Assembly: GCA_945872285.1 (NCBI GenBank)
Contig: CAMBZR010000050.1
Span: forward strand, 1 to 24,836
Length of the DNA stretch: 24,836 nucleotides
Source: Bordetella parapertussis
GTDB taxonomy: Bacteria; Pseudomonadota; Gammaproteobacteria; Burkholderiales; Burkholderiaceae_B
Direction of reading: 5' to 3'
Shown here: positions 14,618 to 22,981 of the stretch, piece by piece
Layout of the letters: every line of letters begins with the position of its first letter
How positions within the stretch are numbered: position 1 is the first letter of the stretch
Program-made: the position numbers and the translations under genes
The notes under the pieces: generated by a model
The model's database searches: none
What the model saw: the letters and a program-made list of their open reading frames with translations, nothing else
Told to the model about the DNA's origin: nothing

Positions 14618-16180
14618 ATGGGACAACTCAGCGCAGCCTTGCAGCTGTATGCGACGCAGACTCCCGATCGCGTTGCTTATCGGATGATTCCGTCAGGCGT
14701 TGAGGTGACTTGGTTTGAGCTCGAGCAGCGTACTCGACGCTGTGCGTTGGCGATGCTCTCGGCGGGTTTGGTAGAGGGTGACTGTATTGCCGTCTATTTA
14801 GAAAACCACCCGCGTTACTTTGAGATTTGTTGGGCTGCCCATCGTATCGGTTTGTATTACGCTCCGATTAGCCTGCATCTCAAGCAGAGTGAACTTGAAT
14901 ATATCGTTAAAGATTGCGACGCAAAGCTTTTGTTCTTGTCTGGGCAAACCATCAAAAATCTTTCGTTGCCTTGGTTATCGGCATTATCTGCGCGCGCGAT
15001 CCTTCTTGACACTGAAGACGCCAACGCCTTTAGTTATGACGCGTGGGTGAGTTCGGTATCGTTGGATACGAGCCTGCCCGAGATTGACATTGAGGGTACT
15101 GATTTTTGCTATTCATCTGGGACAACTGGCGTACCCAAGGGGATTAAGCGCCCGTTACAAAAAGCAAATGGGTATTTTCAAGCAGCGGGTGATCCGCGTA
15201 CACGGTGGAAAGAGTTTTCAGCAGATAGCGTCTATCTGTCTACAGCGCCTTTCTACCATGCCGCACCCGTTAGATGGAATTTGGCAGTCATTAAAGCTGG
15301 CGGTGCGGCGATGATGATGACGAAGTTTGATGCAAGCCTTGCACTCAAAACAATCGAGCAGTTTAGTGTGACGCATGGACAATGGGTGCCCACTATGTTT
15401 GCACGCATGCTGCGTCTGTCTGAACAAGAGCGTCAACGATATGACGTATCAAGTTTGCGTTACATCATTCACGCAGCGGCGCCGTGCCCGGTGCCGCTTA
15501 AACAGCAGGTGATTGATTGGTTTGGCCCCATCGTGTTCGAATATTATGCCGGCACTGAGTTGGTTGGTCGAACCTCAATCGACTCGTTCGAATGGCTTGC
15601 GCATCGAGGGTCGGTTGGTCGCGCCGAATTCGGGGCCGTGCACATCTGCGATCCTAACGGTAACGAATTAGGCTGCAGAGAAAACGGAGTCATTTATTTT
15701 TCTGGCGGTGGTTCGTTTGAATATCATAAAGACCTAGCGAAGACGCTGGCTGCCTACAATGCTCGAGGTTGGGCAACGTATGGAGATATTGGCTATTTGG
15801 ATGAAGAGGGTTACCTGTATCTGACAGACCGTCTGGCGAATACGATTGTGTCTGGTGGCGTCAATATCTACCCCCAAGAGGCCGAGAATGTACTCAGCAC
15901 ACATCCGGCAGTTAAGGATGTTGCGGTTGTGGGCGTGCCTGACGAGGAGTTTGGTGAGAGTGTTCGAGCTGTGGTTGAATTGCTTGATCCAAAAATGGCG
16001 TCTCAAGCGCTTTCGAGCGAGCTCATCGCCTTTTGCCGCGCTCAAATCTCTTCACTAAAGTGCCCCAAGGCGATTGATTTTGTTACGAACTTACCCCGTA
16101 CCGAGACAGGTAAGCTGTTAAAACGAGAGGTTCGAGAGCGCTATTGGCAGGGTAAAGGTCAAAGCAGAATCGCGAATTAA
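14618..16180 (+). CDS. AMP-forming acyl-CoA synthetase/ligase (ANL superfamily)
   Basis: 520 residues, normal length. ANL motifs in order: Y-SSGTTGVPKG phosphate loop (165-175), YYAGTE (309-314), YGDIGYLDEEG (388-398), the hinge region DRLANTIVSGG with Arg405, SGGVNIYP (412-419), and TGK near the C-terminus with Lys499 as the adenylation lysine. It activates a carboxylic acid with ATP and then joins it to CoA in the cytoplasm. GGAG lies 8 nt before the ATG. It is the last gene of the three-Bug operon, suggesting that imported acid is activated here. Substrate preference (aromatic, alicyclic or fatty) is not readable. Confidence 0.94.
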   Translation: MGQLSAALQLYATQTPDRVAYRMIPSGVEVTWFELEQRTRRCALAMLSAGLVEGDCIAVYLENHPRYFEICWAAHRIGLYYAPISLHLKQSELEYIVKDCDAKLLFLSGQTIKNLSLPWLSALSARAILLDTEDANAFSYDAWVSSVSLDTSLPEIDIEGTDFCYSSGTTGVPKGIKRPLQKANGYFQAAGDPRTRWKEFSADSVYLSTAPFYHAAPVRWNLAVIKAGGAAMMMTKFDASLALKTIEQFSVTHGQWVPTMFARMLRLSEQERQRYDVSSLRYIIHAAAPCPVPLKQQVIDWFGPIVFEYYAGTELVGRTSIDSFEWLAHRGSVGRAEFGAVHICDPNGNELGCRENGVIYFSGGGSFEYHKDLAKTLAAYNARGWATYGDIGYLDEEGYLYLTDRLANTIVSGGVNIYPQEAENVLSTHPAVKDVAVVGVPDEEFGESVRAVVELLDPKMASQALSSELIAFCRAQISSLKCPKAIDFVTNLPRTETGKLLKREVRERYWQGKGQSRIAN

Positions 16181-16228
16181 GTTCATTCAACTGACTTCTC
16201 AAGGATACCCGTTACTAGGGTAATTGCT

Positions 16229-16300
16229 ATGACAAGTTCATTGACGGCGGCTGAGTCCGCTTCTATAGTGGATCAGGCAGCGGTTAGGCGTTTGGTTTGA
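16229..16300 (+). other. Short open frame of uncertain status upstream of the ABC transporter operon
   Basis: ATG 16229 has AGGG 8 nt upstream and opens 23 codons beginning MTSSLTAAESASIVDQ, ending in TGA at 16298-16300. The composition looks protein-like and could be a leader peptide or the stump of a lost gene. The candidate promoter at 16241-16269 lies inside it, so transcripts from that promoter would not contain its start. I would not name it as a gene. Confidence 0.15.
16241..16269 (+). promoter_or_regulatory. Sigma70-type promoter for the Liv-type transporter operon
   Basis: TTGACG (16241-16246) and TATAGT (16264-16269) are separated by exactly 17 nt, each 5 of 6 to consensus. This is the best promoter match in the window. 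Transcription would begin near 16276, giving a leader of roughly 100 nt before the binding-protein ATG at 16374. A weak inverted repeat, TACCC-N7-GGGTA (16206-16222), lies just upstream. Confidence 0.6.
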
Positions 16301-16314
16301 GCACAAATTCAAAC
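16295..16314 (+). promoter_or_regulatory. Inverted repeat in the leader of the transporter operon
   Basis: GTTTGA (16295-16300) and TCAAAC (16309-16314) are exact complements with an 8-nt loop, about 20 nt after the expected transcription start. It may be an operator or a weak RNA hairpin. The leader continues to AGGAG at 16364-16368, and I see no known riboswitch pattern in it. Confidence 0.3.
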
Positions 16315-16373
16315 AGAGCCAAAGCCCCCCCAAGCGATTCTGCTGAGTCGCCATAACAAAACGAGGAGCAGCA

Positions 16374-17621
16374 ATGAACGAAGCATCAAAATCACGTCGC
16401 CAGCTATTACAAGCGGGTTCGGCTGCGGGCGCGATGGCCCTACTGGGCTTGCCTGCGATTGTCAAAGCGCAGTCTGACAAAATCCGTATCGGTCACTTAA
16501 CCCCCTTGACCGGCTTTTTAGGCCCACTTGGTGAGTATGGCACCATGGGGATCAAGCAAGCCGTAGATGAGGTCAACAAAGCGGGCGGCATTACTGGGCG
16601 TCAGGTCGAACTCATTTCAGAGGACTCTGTGAATCCAGCCACGGCTGCAAGTAAAGCGCAGCGTATGTTTGAGCGCGATGGCGTGATGTGCTTGCTGGGC
16701 GAAATTAACTCTGCCTCAGGCTTGGCGATTAGCCAAGTCGCTTTGCGCAACAAAAAAATCTTTATCAATACCGGTGGCAACTCAGACGAATTGCGTGGCA
16801 AAAGCTGCAACAAGTTTATGTTTCACGTTGAGTGTGCCAACTCCATGTATGTAAATACTTTGGGTCGCGCGCTGTTGAAACAAGGTATGGTGAAAGGTAA
16901 GTCTTGGTACTTTTTGACTGCTGACTATGCGTTTGGACATGACTTGACTCGTGTCGCGAGTCGCTTTTTGGCTGCGCAGGGTGGAAAGATTTCGGGCGAA
17001 GATAAGGTGCCTACTGACGCCACCGATTACTCAGCCTATATGTTGAAGATTCGTCAGGCAAAACCTGATGTTGTGATCTCTAACCTTGCCGGTACGCAAA
17101 TCACCAGCTTCATGAAGCAATATTCAGAGTATGGGCTGCCTTTCCCGATTGCCGGGTTTGGTTTTGATACCGCGTTGGCTTGGGGTGCGGGTGCGGATAA
17201 CTTTTTGGGAACCTGGCCTGTGCCATGGCACCATGATGTCGATTCGCCGACCTCAAAAGCGTTTGTCGCCGAATTCATTAAGCGTCAAGGCAAACCACCT
17301 GAAAACCAAGCGTGGGGCGATTACACCGTCATGAAAATCATGGCGCAAGCTATGAACGAGTTGAAATCAACGGATTCAATGAAGGTGATTGAGCATCTTG
17401 AAAAAGGTGCACCGTTTGATATTATGAAAGGCCGTCCCGGTTATTTCCGTGGTTGGGATCATCAGTTGATGCAACAGATGTATACCTTGACGCCCAAGAA
17501 AAAGGGCGCAGCCCGCGACAAGTGGGATTTCCTGCAGCTTGGCGAGGTAGTTCCTAACGCCAACGAGTCGCTCGAAATCATTGCACCGACACGTGAAGAG
17601 AATCCCTGCAATATTACTTAA
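16374..17621 (+). CDS. Liv/HAAT-type ABC transporter substrate-binding protein with Tat signal
   Basis: 415 residues. The N-terminus has a twin-arginine signal, SRRQLLQAG (7-15), then a hydrophobic stretch and likely cleavage near VKAQ (30-33), so it is exported folded. The mature part is a type I periplasmic-binding fold (IRIGHLTPLTGFLGPLG, then DEVNKAGGITGRQVELI, AQRMFERDGV, a central DYAFGHD, and PDVVISNLAG). Relatives bind branched-chain amino acids, amides, urea or aromatic acids, so the ligand is open. AGGAG lies 5 nt before the ATG, with a good sigma70 promoter upstream. It is first in the livH-livMGF operon, and a hairpin after its stop probably gives it the highest expression. Confidence 0.93.
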   Translation: MNEASKSRRQLLQAGSAAGAMALLGLPAIVKAQSDKIRIGHLTPLTGFLGPLGEYGTMGIKQAVDEVNKAGGITGRQVELISEDSVNPATAASKAQRMFERDGVMCLLGEINSASGLAISQVALRNKKIFINTGGNSDELRGKSCNKFMFHVECANSMYVNTLGRALLKQGMVKGKSWYFLTADYAFGHDLTRVASRFLAAQGGKISGEDKVPTDATDYSAYMLKIRQAKPDVVISNLAGTQITSFMKQYSEYGLPFPIAGFGFDTALAWGAGADNFLGTWPVPWHHDVDSPTSKAFVAEFIKRQGKPPENQAWGDYTVMKIMAQAMNELKSTDSMKVIEHLEKGAPFDIMKGRPGYFRGWDHQLMQQMYTLTPKKKGAARDKWDFLQLGEVVPNANESLEIIAPTREENPCNIT

Positions 17622-17661
17622 CCGGATTCCCACTGCGTCTAAGCCTTTTGTAGGCTGATTC

Positions 17662-17703
17662 ACTCCCGTGATCTGACAAGGTTACGGGAGTCGTTTTATT
17701 TTT
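17662..17703 (+). terminator. Intra-operon hairpin with T-rich tail (attenuator between binding protein and permease)
   Basis: ACTCCCGT (17662-17669) pairs perfectly with ACGGGAGT (17684-17691) and is followed by CGTTTTATTTTT. A smaller hairpin, AGCCT-N5-AGGCT (17642-17656), precedes it. The next gene begins at 17713 on the same strand. Such elements typically let part of the transcription through, so the binding protein is made in excess over the membrane parts. Confidence 0.65.
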
Positions 17704-17712
17704 ATGGTTTGA

Positions 17713-18594
17713 ATGTCGATGCAAGTCATCTTTTTTTTAGAACAAGTTTTGAATGGCCTTTTGATTGGCGGCTATTACCTGCTGATCGCGCTTGGGCTCT
17801 CGCTGATTTTTAGCTTGGGTGGAATCGTCAACTTGGCGCACGGTGCGTTTTATGCGCTAGGTGCCTACGGCGCTGTCGTATTGACGCAGTACGTCGGGTT
17901 TGGTGGAGCGCTTGTGCTTTCGCCCGTGTTGGTGGGGTTGTTAGGTATTGCGTTCGAGCGTTTTCTTTTGCGCCGCTTTTACCAAAGTGATCCAATTTTA
18001 GGCTTGCTGCTCACCTTCGGTTTGGCGATGATCGCCGAGCAAATCATTCGAATGATTTGGGGTTCGAGCCCATTGGCATACTCGATTCCATCAGCCTTGA
18101 AAGGCCAGATCGTGTTGGGTGATTTTATTTATTCGCGCTACCGCTTAGTGATGTTGTTGGTGGTAATCGGCGCGATGGTGGGATTGTGGTGGCTGCTCAA
18201 TAAGACCGCTTTTGGGCGTGTGGTGCGAGCCGGTACGCAACGCCCCGATATGGTTGCGGTGTTGGGCATTCGCCTGAATCACTACATGACGGGTGCTGTT
18301 GTGCTTGGGGTAAGCCTTGCCGCGCTCGCAGGAGTCTTGCTTGCACCGCTTGCCGGCGTGCACCCTGCGATGGGCGCCGAGATTATGACAGCTGCCTTCG
18401 TGGTGGTCGTGATTGGCGGGATGGGTAGCTTTTGGGGGGTTGTGCTGGCGGCAGTGCTTGTGGGTGTTGTGCGCGGCATTACGACGTTCTTTTACCCGCC
18501 CGCCTCTGAGGCGTCGATGTATGTGTTGATGATTCTGGTTCTGCTGCTGCGCCCGCGCGGTTTACTGGGTGAGCGCATTGAGCGATTTGAATAA
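17713..18594 (+). CDS. livH: Liv-type ABC transporter permease LivH
   Basis: 293 residues, strongly hydrophobic with about eight membrane segments. It shows the LivH pattern: EQVLNGLLIGGYYLLIALGLSL in pieces across 10-31, GGIVNLAHGAFYALGAY (36-52), GSSPLAYSIP, GTQRPDMVAVLGI in the cytoplasmic coupling loop, VVIGGMGSFWGVV, and a C-terminal LRPRGLLGERIERFE. It forms one half of the inner-membrane channel; the other half is the LivM domain of the next gene, 9 nt downstream. ATG 17713 and ATG 17719 are both possible starts, a difference of two residues. The symbol denotes the family role, not a proven branched-chain amino acid specificity. Confidence 0.93.
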   Translation: MSMQVIFFLEQVLNGLLIGGYYLLIALGLSLIFSLGGIVNLAHGAFYALGAYGAVVLTQYVGFGGALVLSPVLVGLLGIAFERFLLRRFYQSDPILGLLLTFGLAMIAEQIIRMIWGSSPLAYSIPSALKGQIVLGDFIYSRYRLVMLLVVIGAMVGLWWLLNKTAFGRVVRAGTQRPDMVAVLGIRLNHYMTGAVVLGVSLAALAGVLLAPLAGVHPAMGAEIMTAAFVVVVIGGMGSFWGVVLAAVLVGVVRGITTFFYPPASEASMYVLMILVLLLRPRGLLGERIERFE

Positions 18595-18603
18595 GAAGCC
18601 GGC

Positions 18604-21135
18604 ATGACAAACGTAAATACACAAAAATACTTGCCCTTAGGCCTAGCACTCCTAGGGTTGCTAATTTCGCCTTTCATTATGCGTTCGCTGGGGTTGACTC
18701 CAGGCACTGCGACCGATGTGGTGATCTATGCGATGGCAGCTCTTGGTTTAAATCTGTTAGTTGGGCACACTGGCTTAACTTCCTTTGGGCACGGTGCTTT
18801 TTTCGGCATTGGTGCTTACGCAGCCGCCTTGTCTCAAAAGCATTGGTTTGAAGGGCAAATGGTCTTGCCTATTTTGTTCACGATCGTCTTTTGCGCGTTG
18901 CTTGCCACATTAGTGGGCGCGCTTATTTTGCGGCGCCGTGGCGTTTATTTTTCGCTTCTGACGCTGGCGTTTTCAGCGCTGACCTTCGCGATTGCGTTTC
19001 GCTGGACGGCTTTGACCGGTGGTGAGAATGGCCTGGGCAATGTCATTCGCCCTGAGATGGGAATCTTGCAACTCGATGAACCTGTTCCTTATTTGATTGC
19101 AGTCAGCATCATTGGTTGGTTAGTGTTGTATTTAGTTTGGCGTATTTTGCGTTCACCCTTCGGCCATGTGCTCGCGGCGATTCGCGAAAACGAACAGCGA
19201 GCCCAATTTCAAGGCTATGACACGCAACGCTACAAGCTATTCGCCTTTGTGATCTCGGGCACGATAACCTCCTTGGCAGGTAGCTTACTCGCGTTTCATT
19301 ATCGGTTTGCCTCGGCAGACCCCACGTCGGTCACGTTTTCGGGTGAACTCCTGGCGATGGTGGTGATCGGTGGCATGCATAGTCTGCTCGGTCCGGTCGT
19401 GGGCGCATTTTTCTATATTCTGTTTCGCGAATACTTATCGATCTGGACACCCAATTGGTTGCTATATTTTGGCTTGCTCTTTGTGGCGTTTATTATTTTT
19501 TCACCGAAGGGCCTTGTGGGTGTCTGGGCGCAAGTCAAAAAACGTTTCAAACCCGAAAAAGAAACTGATGCGGCGATGAGCGCACGCAAGATTTATCAGG
19601 GCTTAGCATTCCCAAAATTTCTGCAACCCAAGGTACTTGACGCCGTTGCGCTCGAAGTGTCTGGCATCGCTAAAAGCTTTGGTGGCGTCAAGGCCGTGCG
19701 TGATTGCAGTTTGACCTTGCGCTCTGGGATTTATGCGTTGATCGGACCAAATGGTTCGGGTAAGACAACAACCTTTAACTTGATCTCGGGTATGTTTGTA
19801 CCTGATCAAGGGAAGGTGATGCTCTATAACAAATCATTAACGGGTTTGTCGTCAGACAAAATTAGTCAGCTAGGCTTGGCGCGTTCTTTTCAGATTACCA
19901 ATCTGTTTAAGGGACTGACGATTTATGAAAATCTTCGTCTATCCGTTCAGGCACGTCACAAGGGACACTTTAATATTTGGCGTGATATCGACTCTTACCA
20001 GTCGGTGCATGAGCAAACCGCCGAGCTGATTAAGTATCTGGGCTTAGAGGGCATTGAACACAGCGAAGCGGCCAGCATGTCTTATGGCGGCCAGCGCTTA
20101 GTCGATATGGGTATCGCGCTGGGCTGTCATCCAAAAGTCTTACTGCTTGACGAACCGTTAGCGGGGTTGGCCGCAGCCGAACGTGAACGTATTTCTAATC
20201 TGATTCAAACGATTCAGCATCACATTCCGGTACTGATTGTTGAGCATGATCTGGATCGTGTCTTAGGATTTTCACAGAACGTGACGGTGATGAACGACGG
20301 CAATGTCTTAATGTCAGGGACGCCGGCCGAGGTTCGAAGCGATCTCCGGGTGCAAGAGGTCTATACCGGTAAAGGTACGCCCGCGATACAAGCGCGAACA
20401 GCTGCTTCAAGCCTACCCGATGACGTACTGTTGTCGTTTGACAAGATCAACAGTTTTTATGGCAAGAGCCATATTCTGAACGACGCGTCGCTCAATGTGC
20501 GTCGGGGTGAAATCGTTGCCTTGCTGGGCCGTAATGGCGCAGGTAAATCGACGCTACTCAAGGCGCTCACGGGGTTGGTCGAACCTGTGGGTGGCGAGAT
20601 CATGTTTGACGGTCAGAAGATCTCTGGCATGGCTGCGCCTGATATCGCTCGTATTGGTGTCGGCTATGTTCCGCAGGGCCGCGGTTTGTTTGCGGGTATG
20701 TCGGTGCGCGATAACTTTGCCTTAGGCAGAATGAACCGAGTCAACCCAGCGATTGGCGGCACTTATTGGACCGAAGAAAAAATCTTCGAATATTTTCCAC
20801 GCCTGAAGGACCGGATGGATGTTGCGGCGGATTACTTGTCGGGCGGCGAACAGCAAATGGTTGCTGTGGCGCGGGCATTATCTGGCAATATCAAATTACT
20901 CTTGCTGGATGAACCGTTTGAAGGTTTGGCGCCAGCCGTTATCAATGAGCTGTTTATGGTTTTCGATAAATTGCGCAGCGAGGTTTCAATTTTGATTGTC
21001 GAGCACAACCTTGATTTGGTGTTGGCCTTGTCAGACCGTGTGTTCGCTCTTGAGCGTGGTCAAGTGTTTCATGAAGGGCCCGCCAAAGCGCTGCTAGACG
21101 ATCTAGATTATCGTAAGAAGATTCTTTGGATGTGA
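18604..21135 (+). CDS. Single-chain LivM-LivG-LivF fusion: permease plus two ATPase domains
   Basis: 843 residues in one uninterrupted frame. LivM permease spans about 1-305 (GHTGLTSFGHGAFFGIGAY at 54-72; FSPKGLVG at 299-306). After a linker (306-346) comes the LivG ATPase, 347-588: Walker A GPNGSGKTT (381-389), signature MSYGGQR (492-498), Walker B VLLLDEP (512-518), switch His548. After a second linker (about 589-606) comes the LivF ATPase, 607-843: Walker A GRNGAGKST (642-650), signature LSGGEQQ (745-751), Walker B LLLLDEP (765-771), His801. All catalytic motifs are intact, so it should be active. It would fix M:G:F at 1:1:1 and pair with separate LivH. LivM-LivG fusions are known in this bacterial group; the triple form is less usual. 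Confidence 0.95.
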   Translation: MTNVNTQKYLPLGLALLGLLISPFIMRSLGLTPGTATDVVIYAMAALGLNLLVGHTGLTSFGHGAFFGIGAYAAALSQKHWFEGQMVLPILFTIVFCALLATLVGALILRRRGVYFSLLTLAFSALTFAIAFRWTALTGGENGLGNVIRPEMGILQLDEPVPYLIAVSIIGWLVLYLVWRILRSPFGHVLAAIRENEQRAQFQGYDTQRYKLFAFVISGTITSLAGSLLAFHYRFASADPTSVTFSGELLAMVVIGGMHSLLGPVVGAFFYILFREYLSIWTPNWLLYFGLLFVAFIIFSPKGLVGVWAQVKKRFKPEKETDAAMSARKIYQGLAFPKFLQPKVLDAVALEVSGIAKSFGGVKAVRDCSLTLRSGIYALIGPNGSGKTTTFNLISGMFVPDQGKVMLYNKSLTGLSSDKISQLGLARSFQITNLFKGLTIYENLRLSVQARHKGHFNIWRDIDSYQSVHEQTAELIKYLGLEGIEHSEAASMSYGGQRLVDMGIALGCHPKVLLLDEPLAGLAAAERERISNLIQTIQHHIPVLIVEHDLDRVLGFSQNVTVMNDGNVLMSGTPAEVRSDLRVQEVYTGKGTPAIQARTAASSLPDDVLLSFDKINSFYGKSHILNDASLNVRRGEIVALLGRNGAGKSTLLKALTGLVEPVGGEIMFDGQKISGMAAPDIARIGVGYVPQGRGLFAGMSVRDNFALGRMNRVNPAIGGTYWTEEKIFEYFPRLKDRMDVAADYLSGGEQQMVAVARALSGNIKLLLLDEPFEGLAPAVINELFMVFDKLRSEVSILIVEHNLDLVLALSDRVFALERGQVFHEGPAKALLDDLDYRKKILWM

Positions 21136-21189
21136 GGAATGTGGATTTTTGTATATGATAATTTATAGATTTCATTTTTTGAGACAGCA

Positions 21190-21978
21190 ATGACAGCGGA
21201 AATTTCATTTCGGTTAGATGGTCAGCGTGCGTTAGTCACAGCTGGTGCGCAGGGAATAGGGCGTGCCATTACAGAGGCGCTGCTTGCTCAAGGTGCACAA
21301 GTGCACGTATGTGATATTGATGCCGCAGCGCTAAAGAATGTGCATGCCGCGTTTCCACAAGTCACTGTGACGTTGACGGATATTTCGAACGAAGCTCAGG
21401 TGGCAGAGATGTTTGCTGGCCTGAAGCAGCGTTGGGGTGGTCTTGATATCTTGGTGAACAACGCTGGCATTGCGGGGCCAACGGCGGCAATCGAAGACAC
21501 GTCCTTGGCTGAATGGCAGCAGACGATTGATGTGAACCTCACGGGCACGTTTCTCTGTACGCGCAGCGCGGTGCCGCTCATGAAGCCACACGGTGGCAGC
21601 ATCGTCAATATTTCTTCAGCAGCGGGCCGTTTAGGGTTTCCGTTGCGCTCGCCGTATTCGGCCTCAAAGTTTGGGGTAATTGGTTTGACAGAAACCTGGG
21701 CGATGGAGCTCGGGCCTCAGGGTATCCGTGTCAATGCGATTTTGCCCGGCATTGTGGAAGGTCCGCGTCAAGATCGAGTCCTCAGCGCCAAAGCCAAATC
21801 TTATGGGATTACACTAGAGCAGATGCGCGCGCGTGCGCTTGACCGGGTGTCTATGCGTACAACGGTGACGGCTCACGATATTGCGACTCAAATCGTTTTT
21901 ATTTGCTCTAAAGCAGGTGCCAAGGTCTCTGGGCAAAGCTTGTCAGTGGACGGCAACGTCGAAACGCTCGTTCCGTAA
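21190..21978 (+). CDS. Classical SDR family NAD(P)-dependent oxidoreductase
   Basis: 262 residues. Cofactor loop TAGAQGIG (17-24), where the first Gly of the usual TGxxxGIG is Ala18; CDID (41-44) with an acidic end of beta2, favouring NAD over NADP; NNAG (90-93); catalytic set Asn116, Ser143, Tyr156 and Lys160 in the YSASK motif. It is thus a complete alcohol/3-hydroxyacyl dehydrogenase, unlike the DECR-like SDR at 764. It begins 54 nt after the transporter fusion and precedes the BKACE gene, so it may oxidise a hydroxy acid to the beta-keto acid that BKACE cuts (inference). The preceding gap is AT-rich with a TATGATAAT stretch but no clear -35. Confidence 0.9.
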   Translation: MTAEISFRLDGQRALVTAGAQGIGRAITEALLAQGAQVHVCDIDAAALKNVHAAFPQVTVTLTDISNEAQVAEMFAGLKQRWGGLDILVNNAGIAGPTAAIEDTSLAEWQQTIDVNLTGTFLCTRSAVPLMKPHGGSIVNISSAAGRLGFPLRSPYSASKFGVIGLTETWAMELGPQGIRVNAILPGIVEGPRQDRVLSAKAKSYGITLEQMRARALDRVSMRTTVTAHDIATQIVFICSKAGAKVSGQSLSVDGNVETLVP

Positions 21979-22048
21979 AATTTCATTTTCGTATTACGCA
22001 ATCGATTGAAGTATTTATCTACAACCTAATTACTCTTCGGAGATCGTC

Positions 22049-22975
22049 GTGCCTAGAAAAGTCATTATTACCTGCGCAGTTACGGGCGCAATTCATACAC
22101 CAAGCATGTCGCCCTATATTCCGGTCACCGCGCAAGAAATCGCCGATGCGGCGATTGGTGCTGCACAAGCCGGCGCTGCGATCGTACACCTACACGCACG
22201 CGATCCTAAAGATGGCAGCCCGTCACAAGACCCAGATTTGTTCAAGAAGTTTTTACCCCAGATCAAAGAAAAAAGCGACGTCGTCATCAACTTAACGACA
22301 GGCGGTGCTCCGACCATGACGATCGAAGATCGCCTGCGTCCTGCGCATTATTTCAAGCCTGAAGTGGCCTCGCTAAATATGGGTTCGATGAACTTTGGTT
22401 TGTTTGACATGTTGAAGCGTTTTAAAACGTTCAAGCACGATTGGGAGCCTAAATATTTAGCCGGTAGTGATGATCGCGTCTTTAAAAACACCTTTAAAGA
22501 TATCGCACATATTTTGACCTCGTGTAGCGAAAACAATACGCGTTTTGAGATCGAGTGTTATGACATTGGTCATCTCTATACGGCAGCGCATTTTATTGAT
22601 CGTGGCTTAATCAAAGCGCCATTCTTAATTCAATCGGTCTTTGGTATCTTGGGAGGCATTGGCCCCCATCCTGAAGACGTTCTGCACATGAAGCGCACAG
22701 CAGACCGTTTGTTTGGCAACGATTATCAATGGTCGGTGCTGGGTGCGGGTCGCAATCAAACACCGATCGCCACGCAATCCGCCACAATGGGTGGTCATGT
22801 GCGTGTGGGCCTCGAAGACTCGTTGTGGGATGGCCCAGGCGCGCTTGCGAAATCGAATGCTGATCAGGTGACGCGTATGCGCAAGATCATCGAGGGCTTG
22901 TCACTCGAAGTCGCCACGCCCGCCGAGGCGCGCGACATCCTGAAGCTTAAAGGGCGCGATAACGTAAATTTCTAA
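22049..22975 (+). CDS. BKACE family (DUF849) beta-keto acid cleavage enzyme
   Basis: 308 residues, normal for the family. The zinc-binding HLHAR motif supplies His47 and His49, and Glu256 in GLEDSLW (254-260) matches the third ligand. The N-terminus reads ITCAVTGAIHTPSMSP (7-22), NLTTGG is at 81-86, and GGHVRVG is at 248-254. BKACEs condense a beta-keto acid with acetyl-CoA, releasing acetoacetate and a new CoA ester; the founding case is 3-keto-5-aminohexanoate cleavage in lysine fermentation. The IHTPSMSP-type N-terminus marks a subgroup whose substrate I do not know. The start is GTG, with GGAG (22039-22042) six nt upstream. It lies between an SDR and a thioredoxin-like gene. Confidence 0.92.
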   Translation: MPRKVIITCAVTGAIHTPSMSPYIPVTAQEIADAAIGAAQAGAAIVHLHARDPKDGSPSQDPDLFKKFLPQIKEKSDVVINLTTGGAPTMTIEDRLRPAHYFKPEVASLNMGSMNFGLFDMLKRFKTFKHDWEPKYLAGSDDRVFKNTFKDIAHILTSCSENNTRFEIECYDIGHLYTAAHFIDRGLIKAPFLIQSVFGILGGIGPHPEDVLHMKRTADRLFGNDYQWSVLGAGRNQTPIATQSATMGGHVRVGLEDSLWDGPGALAKSNADQVTRMRKIIEGLSLEVATPAEARDILKLKGRDNVNF

Positions 22976-22981
22976 ACCCCT

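Noticed and set aside
16250..16349. GCTGAGTC repeated at 16250 and 16342
   Set aside because: An 8-bp match in a 190-bp region with no further symmetry is not persuasive.
21139..21168. TATGATAAT as a promoter -10, and a 9-codon ORF, before the SDR
   Set aside because: No -35 at a suitable distance, and the ORF is too short and AT-biased to support.
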